A DNA stretch of 64,000 nucleotides from Pantoea sp. RIT-PI-b (lineage in GTDB: Bacteria; Pseudomonadota; Gammaproteobacteria; Enterobacterales; Enterobacteriaceae), in assembly GCF_001187905.1 (NCBI RefSeq), contig NZ_LGIS01000026.1, positions 124,001 through 188,000 on the forward strand, in the 5' to 3' direction. The stretch's first letter is position 1. The number at the start of each line of letters is the position of its first letter. The translations under genes and the position numbers were made by a program. The notes beneath the pieces were generated by a model. The model was not told the DNA's origin, ran no database searches, and was given only the letters and a program-made list of their open reading frames with translations. Below, one piece after another: positions 17,423 to 25,054 of this stretch.

Positions 17423-17743
17423 ATGGAAAATGCCAAGCAATCATTTCAGGACGTACTGGAGTTTGTGCGTATGTTCCGTCGTAAAAACAAACTGCAGCGC
17501 GAAATCGTGGATAACGAGAAGAAAGTCCGTGATAACCAGAAACGTGTGTTGCTGCTGGACAACCTGAGTGAATACATCAAGCCCGGCATGAGCATTGAGG
17601 CGGTTCAGGAAATCATCGCCAGCATGCGTGTGGACTATGAAGACCGCGTGGATGAGTACATCATCAAAAACGCTGACCTCTCTAAAGAGCGTCGCGAGCT
17701 GTCGAAGAAATTGAAAGCAATGGGCGAGCCTAAACCGCAGTAA
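17423..17743 (+). CDS. yeeX: YeeX, DUF496 protein
   Basis: A 106-aa, charged, mostly helical cytoplasmic protein matching E. coli YeeX, a pole/nucleoid-associated-type DUF496 protein of uncertain function. Conserved segments are [20 protein letters not shown] and [17 protein letters not shown]. The N-terminal half looks coiled-coil. The start at ATG 17423 gives the family length. It is followed by an intrinsic terminator and is the last backbone gene before the accessory region. Confidence 0.9.
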   Translation: MENAKQSFQDVLEFVRMFRRKNKLQREIVDNEKKVRDNQKRVLLLDNLSEYIKPGMSIEAVQEIIASMRVDYEDRVDEYIIKNADLSKERRELSKKLKAMGEPKPQ

Positions 17744-17766
17744 TTCTCGTTTTAGCTTCCACACTG

Positions 17767-17793
17767 AGGTCGTCATTTATGACGACCTTTTTT
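17767..17793 (+). terminator. Intrinsic terminator of yeeX
   Basis: AGGTCGTCAT (17767-17776) pairs with ATGACGACCT (17779-17788), followed by a run of Ts. It lies between the convergent yeeX and LacI-type genes. Confidence 0.85.
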
Positions 17794-17808
17794 ATTTCTG
17801 CATCCCGT

Positions 17809-18870
17809 TCAACGTAACAGCTGACGCGCCAGCGCCTGCAGCTGCTGTGCAATCTCCGTCACATTCACCCGATCCTGCTGCGGTGCCGCCGTGGTCTCAC
17901 GCAGCACCAGCTCGGTCTCCAGCGTTTTCTCAGCGGCATTGCCGCCTTCCAGCTGCGCCAGTAATCGCTCGACGCTGACCGCGCCTAACTGCTGCAAATC
18001 CTGACGCACGGTGGTTAACGGGGGCTGATACCACGCGCTTTCTGCCGTGTCGTCGTAGCCAATCAGCGAAATCTCTGCGGGGATCTTCACGCCGTGCTGA
18101 TGCAGGGCACGCATCGCGCCGAGCGCCATCTGATCGTTGGCAACCAGCAGCGCCTGTGGCAGCCGATCGGGCAACTGCGTCAGCAGCGCCTGATAACCGG
18201 ATGCCGCGCTCCAGTCGCCGCTCAGCACGCAGCAGGGCGCCGGCTGGTGTGCGGCCAGCGCCTGCTGCCACGCCGCATAGCGCGCGCGGGCTGAAGCGGA
18301 ACTGGCGGGGCCATTCAACACGCCTATCTGCCGATGGCCGAGTGCTACCAGATGAGCCACCGCCTGCTGCGCGCCAGATTCGCTCTGATATTGACACTGC
18401 GCGACTGCGGCGTGGCGCTCAACATCAAGAAACAGCACCGGTTTGCGATCGCACTGCAGCTGAATCTGCGCCGCTTGCTCCGCATCCAGCGGCAGATTAA
18501 TCAGCAGCGCATCAACCCGCTGCGCCAGCAGCTCATTGACCGTATCCTGCGGCGCGCTGCCCGCATTCGCCATGGCGATCACCAGATGATAGCCCTGCGC
18601 CGCGGCACGTTGCTGAATTGCCGAGGCAATTTGCGCCGGTGCCATCAACGCCAAATCGCTGGTGGCGAGACCCAAAGTGCGGGTGTTTTTCCCCGCCAGC
18701 TGCTGCGCTACGCGATTTGGCACATAGTTGAGCTGCTGCATAGCCGCTTCCACTTTGGCGCGGGTACGCGGCGAAACCTGCTCAGAATGGTTAAGTACGC
18801 GGGAAACGGTTTGATAGGAAACCCCAGCCAGATGAGCGACATCGTCAAGGGTTACGGAACGCGCAGTCAT
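17809..18870 (-). CDS. LacI-type repressor, close to E. coli LacI
   Basis: A 353-aa LacI/GalR-family repressor. The helix-turn-helix VTLDDVAHLAGVSYQTVSRV carries the same recognition helix (YQTVSR) as E. coli LacI. The hinge NYVPNRVAQQLAGK, the core motif LVANDQMALGAMRAL and the operator-distal GYDDT...WYQPPLTTVRQD also match LacI strongly. The C-terminal leucine-rich tail (QQLQALARQLLR) resembles the LacI tetramerisation helix. No lacZ, lacY or other sugar gene is beside it. The start ATG 18870 has AGGAGA upstream; it is divergent from ydcF with a 99-bp gap. Confidence 0.85.
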   Translation of the reverse strand: MTARSVTLDDVAHLAGVSYQTVSRVLNHSEQVSPRTRAKVEAAMQQLNYVPNRVAQQLAGKNTRTLGLATSDLALMAPAQIASAIQQRAAAQGYHLVIAMANAGSAPQDTVNELLAQRVDALLINLPLDAEQAAQIQLQCDRKPVLFLDVERHAAVAQCQYQSESGAQQAVAHLVALGHRQIGVLNGPASSASARARYAAWQQALAAHQPAPCCVLSGDWSAASGYQALLTQLPDRLPQALLVANDQMALGAMRALHQHGVKIPAEISLIGYDDTAESAWYQPPLTTVRQDLQQLGAVSVERLLAQLEGGNAAEKTLETELVLRETTAAPQQDRVNVTEIAQQLQALARQLLR

Positions 18871-18969
18871 TGATCTCTCCTGAAGATTGAGCGGCGAGTG
18901 TAGCAAATTTTTCCCTGCTGCCGCGCGCTTAAGCCGCTACACTGCCAGAGGAAACGTGAGGAGAATGGG

Positions 18970-19737
18970 ATGCAGCTCAACAACGATCAGATTCAGGATA
19001 TCAACACCCTGGCGGCCTGGCTGGCACTGGATCACATGCCTGCCGACGGCACGCTCGATATCGATTTAGCGATTTTAGCCGGTCACGCGGTACTGCCGAA
19101 TGTGGAAGCGGTGATTGCCGTAGCGAAAAAGTATCAGCTGCCGCTGTTAATCAGCGGGGGGATCGGCCACTCAACGCCGCTGTTGACGGAGATGCTGGCA
19201 GCACATCCACTGTATCGCCAAATTGAGAGCGACGATAAAAGCGAAGCCGCCTTGCTGGCCGACGTAGCACGCGTATTCGCCGCGCTGCCTGACGATCAGC
19301 TGCTGCTGGAAACCGCATCGCGTAACTGTGGCGAAAACGCCGCCTTCAGCCAGACATTACTGGATGAGCACAACTGGCAGCCGCAGCGTGTGCTGCTGGT
19401 GCAGGATCCGCTGATGCAGCGTCGCACCTGGGAAACCTTCCGCTACCAATGGCGCGATCGCGCAGATGCACCGGAATTTATCAGCTGGCCGGTGTTTAAG
19501 CCGCAGGTGATGATGGATGCGGGCATGCTGCGTATTATCGGCGCGCCGCCGCAGGGCTTGTGGTCGATGGAGCGTTTTCTGTCGCTGCTGATGGGGGAAA
19601 TCCAGCGCCTGCGTGACGACGAAAGCGGTTACGGGCCGCGCGGCAAAGGTTTCCTCGGTCACGTTGAGGTGCCAGAGGAAGTCGAAGCCGGCTGGCAGCG
19701 GTTGAAACAGCTGCCGGGCGTGCAGTCACGCTTGTGA
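18970..19737 (+). CDS. ydcF: YdcF-like DUF218 protein
   Basis: A 255-aa protein of the ElyC/SanA/YdcF (DUF218) family with no signal peptide or membrane helix. E. coli YdcF (266 aa) has a Rossmann-like fold and was reported to bind SAM; its job is unknown. Shared segments include LPLLISGGIGHSTPLL, NCGENAAFS, VQDPLMQRRTWETFR and LRDDESGYGPRGKGF. The ATG at 18970 follows GAGGAGAATGGG. In E. coli ydcF is elsewhere on the chromosome. Confidence 0.85.
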   Translation: MQLNNDQIQDINTLAAWLALDHMPADGTLDIDLAILAGHAVLPNVEAVIAVAKKYQLPLLISGGIGHSTPLLTEMLAAHPLYRQIESDDKSEAALLADVARVFAALPDDQLLLETASRNCGENAAFSQTLLDEHNWQPQRVLLVQDPLMQRRTWETFRYQWRDRADAPEFISWPVFKPQVMMDAGMLRIIGAPPQGLWSMERFLSLLMGEIQRLRDDESGYGPRGKGFLGHVEVPEEVEAGWQRLKQLPGVQSRL

Positions 19738-19743
19738 TGTTTC

Positions 19744-19825
19744 GGTCGCCATAAATGGCGACCCTACGACACGACCGTACGCAAATCGCGCCAAACAACC
19801 GTAGGATCGCCATTCATGGCGACCG
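19744..19825. repeat. Paired family A REP-like palindromes
   Basis: GGTCGCCATAAATGGCGACCCTAC (19744-19767) and, inverted, GTAGGATCGCCATTCATGGCGACC (19801-19824) with GTAG signatures facing inward. They separate the convergent ydcF and ketopantoate-reductase-like genes. Confidence 0.8.
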
Positions 19826-19828
19826 TTG

Positions 19829-20740
19829 TTACCGGTTCTGCACATACACCTGCAAATTGACATACACCGCGTTAAGCAACGGCGTTACGATGCCGCTGCG
19901 CGCGCCGCGTACCAGCAAATCACCAATCACCTGATCGGCTTCAATCTCGAAACCCTGGGTTAAATCGCGGTACATCGACGAGGTCATCGCCGCCTGAGAA
20001 TTGTTCAGCGTCTCATAAATCTTTGCCGTTACCGCCGGACGCTGTTGATAACCTTCCGCACTCAGCACCGCCAACACTTCGCCAAAAATCGTTTGCAGCA
20101 GCGCTTCGCCGCCGTTTGAGTTCAACACCTGTTGCGTATTACCGCGCGCGATGCAGCACACGGCACCCAGCGTGCTAAGCAGCAGCCATTTTTCCCACAG
20201 CTCGCTGATAATGTTGTCGGAAAAAATGGTATCAAACTGCGCCGCGCGCAGGGTTTCATCTATCCGCTGCAAGCGCGCATCGTTATTGCCGTCCAGCGCG
20301 CCGTAATAGAGCCTATGCAGCGGCGTCATCTGCATCACTTCGCCATTCTCACCCAGCGTGGCGTTAATTTTGCACAAGCCGCCAATCACCTTGTCGCCAA
20401 AACGTGCGCGCAGCGTATCAATATGCCGCATGCCGTTAAGGATCGGCATGATCAGCGTGTCAGGACCGACTGCGGGCGCGATATCGCTCATCGCCTGATC
20501 CAGACCGAAGCTTTTCACCGTCAAGATAATCAGATCAAAGTGACCATTCAGCGTGCTGGCCTGCGCCAGCTGCGGTGGTATCACTTCCGTGCCGCCCGGC
20601 GTTTTCAGCACCAGACCGGTCTGCTGCAGCTGCTGAAAGCGGCGCTCGCGCACCAGAAAGGTTACATCACGTCCTGCTTGCGCCAGACGCGCGCCGAAAT
20701 AGCCGCCGGTTGCGCCGGCGCCGACTACCAGAATGCGCAT
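19829..20740 (-). CDS. Ketopantoate reductase (ApbA/PanE)-family oxidoreductase
   Basis: A 303-aa NADPH-dependent reductase-like protein. The N-terminal Rossmann motif GAGATGGYFGARLA is at residues 7-20. The central LIMPILNGMRHIDTLRARFG and the C-terminal helical domain with EKWLLLSTLGAVCC and SSMYRDLTQGFEIEADQVIG are typical of 2-dehydropantoate 2-reductases. The usual catalytic Lys/Asn/Glu set is plausibly present. As it is isolated and divergent from E. coli PanE, a paralogue acting on another 2-oxoacid is possible. Start ATG 20740 with GAGGAA upstream. Confidence 0.75.
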   Translation of the reverse strand: MRILVVGAGATGGYFGARLAQAGRDVTFLVRERRFQQLQQTGLVLKTPGGTEVIPPQLAQASTLNGHFDLIILTVKSFGLDQAMSDIAPAVGPDTLIMPILNGMRHIDTLRARFGDKVIGGLCKINATLGENGEVMQMTPLHRLYYGALDGNNDARLQRIDETLRAAQFDTIFSDNIISELWEKWLLLSTLGAVCCIARGNTQQVLNSNGGEALLQTIFGEVLAVLSAEGYQQRPAVTAKIYETLNNSQAAMTSSMYRDLTQGFEIEADQVIGDLLVRGARSGIVTPLLNAVYVNLQVYVQNR

Positions 20741-20870
20741 GGTTATTCCTCATCAGAGTGAAAGCCTTACCTTAAAGTGCCGGGCGGCGGCTTTCCAGCC
20801 CGTAAATGCTGAATCAGTTACAAGGTTTTAACGATGTTTAAAAAAGGCTCAAACTGTTCGTATTTATTCG

Positions 20871-20919
20871 TACAATGGGTTTAGGCTGTTACGCAGCGGC
20901 GGGCAATGGTGCCCGCCGC
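20871..20919 (+). promoter_or_regulatory. Leader of the second EF-G gene: -10 box and 9-bp hairpin
   Basis: A good -10 hexamer TACAAT at 20871-20876 lacks a clear -35. Downstream, GCGGCGGGC (20896-20904) pairs perfectly with GCCCGCCGC (20911-20919) around AATGGT, followed by ATTTTCC. The hairpin would lie in the first 40 nt of the mRNA and ends 30 bp before the start codon. It could act as an attenuator or as a 5' stabiliser. Confidence 0.4.
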
Positions 20920-20949
20920 ATTTTCCAGTCGAATGACTAAGGACGCATC

Positions 20950-23046
20950 ATGCCCCGAACCCTCCCCATCGAACGTTATCGCAACATCGGCATCTCCGCG
21001 CACATCGATGCCGGTAAAACCACCACCACTGAGCGCATCCTGTTTTACACCGGAATGAGCCACAAGTTAGGTGAAGTGCACGATGGCGCGGCAACCACCG
21101 ACTGGATGGCGCAGGAGCAGGAGCGTGGCATCACCATTACCTCGGCGGCAGTAAGCTGCTACTGGCCCGGTATGGACGGCAGCTTCACGCCGCACCGCAT
21201 CAACATCATCGATACGCCCGGACATGTTGACTTCACCATTGAAGTCGAGCGCTCAATGCGCGTGCTGGATGGCGCGGTGATGGTGTATGACGCGGTTGGC
21301 GGCGTACAGCCGCAGTCGGAAACCGTGTGGCGCCAGGCCAACAAATATCATGTGCCGCGCATCGCCTTCGTTAACAAGATGGATCGCCAGGGCGCAGACT
21401 TCTTCCGCGTGGTGCAGATGATGAAAGATCGCCTGCACGCCAATCCGGTGCCGATTGTGATTCCCATCGGCGCCGAGGAGCACTTTAGCGGCGTGGTTGA
21501 TCTCAATAAAATGCGCGCCATCTACTGGGATGACGCCAGTCAGGGCATGAGCTTCAGCTATGCGCCGATTCCAGAGGAGCTGCAGGTGCTGGCGGCCGAA
21601 TGGCGCGAGAACATGCTGGCAGCGGCAGCCGAAGCTAGCGAAGCGCTAATGGATCGCTATCTCGAGCAGGGCGATCTCAGCGAAGACGAGGTGATTGCCG
21701 GTTTGCGTCAGCGCACGCTGCTGGGTGAAATTCAGCCGATGCTGTGCGGCAGCGCCTTCAAGAACAAGGGCGTGCAGCGCATGCTTGATGCGGTGATTGA
21801 GCTGATGCCATCGCCGCTCGATGTACCGGCGGTGAGCGGCGTTAACGAGCAAGGCGAACATGACGAGCGCCATGCCGATGACAGCGAACCCTTCTCCGCG
21901 CTGGCGTTCAAGCTGATGAGCGATCCCTATGTCGGCCAGCTGACGTTTGTGCGCGTCTATTCTGGCGTGCTGCGTAAAGGCGACAGCGTGTGGAATGCGG
22001 TGAAAGGGCGCAAAGAGCGCATTGGCCGCATCGTGCAGATGCAGGCGAACGATCGCATCGAAATTGAAGAGATTCGCGCCGGTGATATCGCCGCCTGTGT
22101 CGGCCTGAAAGAGGTCACTACCGGCGAAACGCTGTGCGATCCTAATGCGGTGATTACGCTGGAGCGCATGGAGTTTCCCGAGCCGGTGATTTCGCTGTCG
22201 ATTGAGCCGAAAACCAAGAGCGATCAGGAGAAAATGGGGCTGGCGCTGCAGCGTTTGGCGGCGGAAGATCCGTCGTTCCGCCTGCACACCGATGAGGAGT
22301 CGGGTCAGACGATTATTTCCGGCATGGGCGAGCTGCATCTGGAAATTATCGTTGACCGCATGAAGCGCGAGTTTGGCGTGGAAGCCAATATCGGTCGGCC
22401 GCAGGTCACCTATCGCGAAACCATCCGCAAAACCGTGCGCGAGGTAGAAGGCAAATTTGTGCGCCAGTCCGGCGGGAAAGGGCAGTATGGTCATGTGGTC
22501 CTGACGCTGGAACCGCAAGCGGCGGGCGCCGGTTTTGCCTTTGAAGATGCCACCAAAGGTGGCGTGGTGCCGCGCGAGTTCATTCCTTCGGTGGAGAAGG
22601 GGATTCGCGAAGCGCTGAATAGCGGCGTGCTGGCCGGTTATCCGGTGGTGGATATCAAAGCCACGCTGACGTTTGGTTCGTACCACGATGTCGATTCATC
22701 GGAAATGGCGTTCCGCATGGCAGCGATCTTTGGCTTCAAAGCCGCCGCAAAGTTGGCCGATCCGGTGATCCTCGAACCGCTGATGCAGGTGGAAGTGGAA
22801 ACGCCGGAAGAGTATGCCGGTGGTGTGATGGGCGATCTCTCATCACGACGCGGTACGCTGCAGGGCATGGATGAGCGTTTTGGTGCGCGCATTATTCGCG
22901 CTGAAGTGCCGTTGTCCGAGATGTTTGGCTATGCCACCACGTTGCGATCGATGTCGCAAGGCCGCGCAACCTACAGCATGGAATTTGCGCACTACGCGGA
23001 AGCACCGCGTAATGTGGCTGAAAGCATCATCGCGGCTCGCGCGTAA
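20950..23046 (+). CDS. Elongation factor G paralogue
   Basis: A 698-aa translational GTPase with the full EF-G domain order I-V. G1 AHIDAGKTT is at residues 17-25, then RGITITSAA (switch I end), DTPGH, and NKMD. EF-G domain IV is present with [15 protein letters not shown] and [10 protein letters not shown], and domain V with [15 protein letters not shown]. It is co-linear with housekeeping FusA but clearly diverged, and stands alone rather than with rpsL-rpsG-tuf. It is therefore a second EF-G, whose role (translocation under stress, ribosome recycling or drug tolerance) cannot be told from sequence. Confidence 0.9.
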   Translation: MPRTLPIERYRNIGISAHIDAGKTTTTERILFYTGMSHKLGEVHDGAATTDWMAQEQERGITITSAAVSCYWPGMDGSFTPHRINIIDTPGHVDFTIEVERSMRVLDGAVMVYDAVGGVQPQSETVWRQANKYHVPRIAFVNKMDRQGADFFRVVQMMKDRLHANPVPIVIPIGAEEHFSGVVDLNKMRAIYWDDASQGMSFSYAPIPEELQVLAAEWRENMLAAAAEASEALMDRYLEQGDLSEDEVIAGLRQRTLLGEIQPMLCGSAFKNKGVQRMLDAVIELMPSPLDVPAVSGVNEQGEHDERHADDSEPFSALAFKLMSDPYVGQLTFVRVYSGVLRKGDSVWNAVKGRKERIGRIVQMQANDRIEIEEIRAGDIAACVGLKEVTTGETLCDPNAVITLERMEFPEPVISLSIEPKTKSDQEKMGLALQRLAAEDPSFRLHTDEESGQTIISGMGELHLEIIVDRMKREFGVEANIGRPQVTYRETIRKTVREVEGKFVRQSGGKGQYGHVVLTLEPQAAGAGFAFEDATKGGVVPREFIPSVEKGIREALNSGVLAGYPVVDIKATLTFGSYHDVDSSEMAFRMAAIFGFKAAAKLADPVILEPLMQVEVETPEEYAGGVMGDLSSRRGTLQGMDERFGARIIRAEVPLSEMFGYATTLRSMSQGRATYSMEFAHYAEAPRNVAESIIAARA

Positions 23047-23133
23047 CTCACTTAGCACCAAAAATGGACAGTTAATTTCCGCCGGTTAGCCGCTACTATT
23101 TGCAGGATGAGGGATAATTAGCGGAAATTAATC

Positions 23134-23727
23134 ATGGATGTGTTTTATCTGGATCAGTCCTGCTTTCACCAGCAGGGCTTATCTTCGCTTCTGAAACAGT
23201 TAAATATTACCTGCTGTAAAAATATCGCTGAATTGAAAAGTCGACTCAGTGAGCGGGATAAAATCACCTGTCTTTCACCCGTAATTATTTTTGATTTACC
23301 TGCAAACTTTCGTACGGCGCTGACTTATATTCATTATCTAACCAGAGTAAAAAACGCTCGCAATGCGACGCTGATTTTCTTTTCTGATTTAGAGAAAAAT
23401 AAGATTAACTATAGCAGTCATGCCATCAAAGCTGATTGTTTTATCGATAAAAAATCTTCTACCGACATCATCAGTAGCAAGCTCGCTATCATGCTTTGCC
23501 ATCACAAAAACGGCCGGTCATTCGCCTCTCCCGTCGTCAATAATCATTTAACCCGCAAAGAGTTTAACTTCCTCTGTTGTTTATTCACTTACCAATCAAT
23601 TGAAGGTATAGCGAAAATAACCGGTGAAAACAAAAAAACACTTTACAGTCATCAGAATAAGATTGTTAAAAAGCTGAATCTGAAAAACAGCCTGCATCTC
23701 TATCAGCGTTTCACCAATAATTTTTAA
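23134..23727 (+). CDS. LuxR-type HTH protein with pseudo-receiver, probable fimbrial regulator
   Basis: A 197-aa protein. The C-terminal residues 139-195 (LTRKEFNFLCCLF...IAKITGENKKTLYSHQNKIVKKLNL) form a LuxR/FixJ-type helix-turn-helix. The N-terminal half starts MDVFYLDQSCFHQQGLSSLL, like a response-regulator receiver, but the expected phospho-acceptor and acidic pocket are not obvious, as in RcsA-like proteins. Its DNA is AT-rich compared with its upstream neighbour, a sign of transfer. It converges on the CS1-type fimbrial operon, which it probably controls; this is inferred from position. Confidence 0.6.
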   Translation: MDVFYLDQSCFHQQGLSSLLKQLNITCCKNIAELKSRLSERDKITCLSPVIIFDLPANFRTALTYIHYLTRVKNARNATLIFFSDLEKNKINYSSHAIKADCFIDKKSSTDIISSKLAIMLCHHKNGRSFASPVVNNHLTRKEFNFLCCLFTYQSIEGIAKITGENKKTLYSHQNKIVKKLNLKNSLHLYQRFTNNF

Positions 23728-23788
23728 ACCACCAATCTATACCGTAATGCCGATAATTTGATAACCGCATCAAATTATTGCACATTCC

Positions 23789-23829
23789 GTAGCGGCGCGA
23801 TTTATCGCGCAATAAATTGCGCCGCTACC
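23789..23829. repeat. Family C REP-like palindrome pair
   Basis: GTAGCGGCGCGATTTATCGCGC directly abuts AATAAATTGCGCCGCTAC, so two facing family C units form a near-perfect 41-bp palindrome bounded by GTAG and CTAC. It lies between the convergent regulator and adhesin genes and may serve as a transcription stop. Confidence 0.75.
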
Positions 23830-23878
23830 GTGTGTGCGCTCGGTAATTTCGGTTTTTATGACATCACTACTGGCGCCG

Positions 23879-25045
23879 TTACTGCGTCGTCGGGGTATAA
23901 ATAATTCTCAACGTACCCTGATAACGGCCCGCTGTTTTTGATGATAACGTGAAGGCCGGTGTAATAAGCTGCATCGGCGCGGGAACGCACAGCACCGAAT
24001 TGCTCTGGCCCGGCAACACCACACGCCTTAGCACTCCTCTGTTGGTGCCGCTCCAGATAATTTCACTGCCGTTCTCAACTGCCTGGCGCGCTTTGGTCAG
24101 CGGGTTGATCACTTCGACCGCATAATCGAGACGATTTTGCGCCAGATTTTTGTCCGCGCCATTGAGATATAGCGAAAACAACCCCGTGGCTCTGGCGGGC
24201 GCGGCGGCACCTTCATCCTGAAAGATCAGGCTCACCCGGTTACTGTCTGAATTATTGCCGTCGTACAGGCACATATCCAGCGAACGGCTGCCGCTAACGG
24301 TGGTAGTGGCGCGCGCACCGGGGAAGGTTTTCAAACCGAGGTCAACGTTGGCGGCCGCATTGCCAAACTCTGGCAAATAGATCTGCTGATTGCCGTAGTC
24401 CGTTACCTTAAACGTCATGGTGGCGATCCAGTCACCGAGTTTCGTCACATTGGTACATCCCACGTTCACGTTCTGCGAATTTCCGGTGCAGGAGGTAATT
24501 GGCCACTGCATCAGCGACATTTTTAGCGTTGCGCTCCAGTTGCCGGCCGACGGGAATTTACTCAGTTCGGAGGAGGGGAGATAGGCTGAATAATCTGTAC
24601 CATCCCCACGCGGGGTAACCGCCCCGCCGAAGGCGTTCAGCGGCACCTGGTTGGTTGCTACCACCACATTATTCAGCGAACGCCTTTTGGTGAGGTAGAC
24701 ATTCAGTACCTGCGTCTGCCTGGTGCTGTTTTCAGTAAACAATACCGGCACGGGATAGGGTGACGGAGACGCTTCCAGCCAGACCGGAAACGTCAGGCAG
24801 GCACCGTACTGATTGCTGGTGCGCGACTGGCAAACCAGCGTATTTCGCCCCCATTTCGGCGCGTCGTTGGTATCGTAACCGCCGCTTTCATTAGTCCAGA
24901 TCGGCAACTGTGCCGGCACTGACATGCGGTCAAAGGTGACGGCAACGCTGGTGTTGCGCCCTGAAGGTGTGAGCAGGGCGGCCTGCGCCTGCATGCCCAC
25001 CATCAGCCATAACAGTGTTAATGCGGTGAGAAATCGGGTTTTCAT
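23879..25045 (-). CDS. CS1/CFA-I-type fimbrial tip adhesin (CfaE/CooD-like)
   Basis: A 388-aa secreted protein with signal peptide MKTRFLTALTLLWLMVGMQA, probably cleaved after QAQA. It is the last gene of the chaperone-pilin-usher operon, the place of the minor tip adhesin in class 5 (alpha) fimbriae. The C-terminal part (NRVSLIFQDEGA...LFSLYLNGADKNLAQNRLDYAVEV) resembles the pilin-like domain of CfaE/CooD proteins, and the N-terminal half would be the adhesin domain. Four or more cysteines could form disulfides. Start 25045 lies 9 bp after the usher stop. Confidence 0.72.
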   Translation of the reverse strand: MKTRFLTALTLLWLMVGMQAQAALLTPSGRNTSVAVTFDRMSVPAQLPIWTNESGGYDTNDAPKWGRNTLVCQSRTSNQYGACLTFPVWLEASPSPYPVPVLFTENSTRQTQVLNVYLTKRRSLNNVVVATNQVPLNAFGGAVTPRGDGTDYSAYLPSSELSKFPSAGNWSATLKMSLMQWPITSCTGNSQNVNVGCTNVTKLGDWIATMTFKVTDYGNQQIYLPEFGNAAANVDLGLKTFPGARATTTVSGSRSLDMCLYDGNNSDSNRVSLIFQDEGAAAPARATGLFSLYLNGADKNLAQNRLDYAVEVINPLTKARQAVENGSEIIWSGTNRGVLRRVVLPGQSNSVLCVPAPMQLITPAFTLSSKTAGRYQGTLRIIYTPTTQ

Positions 25046-25054
25046 CGAATATCC

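Noticed and set aside
21646..22686. Long minus-strand ORF (346 codons) opposite the EF-G gene
   Set aside because: It lies wholly antisense to a well-supported EF-G gene, is rich in His, Arg and Gln as expected from the reversed frame of GC-rich codons, and matches no family.
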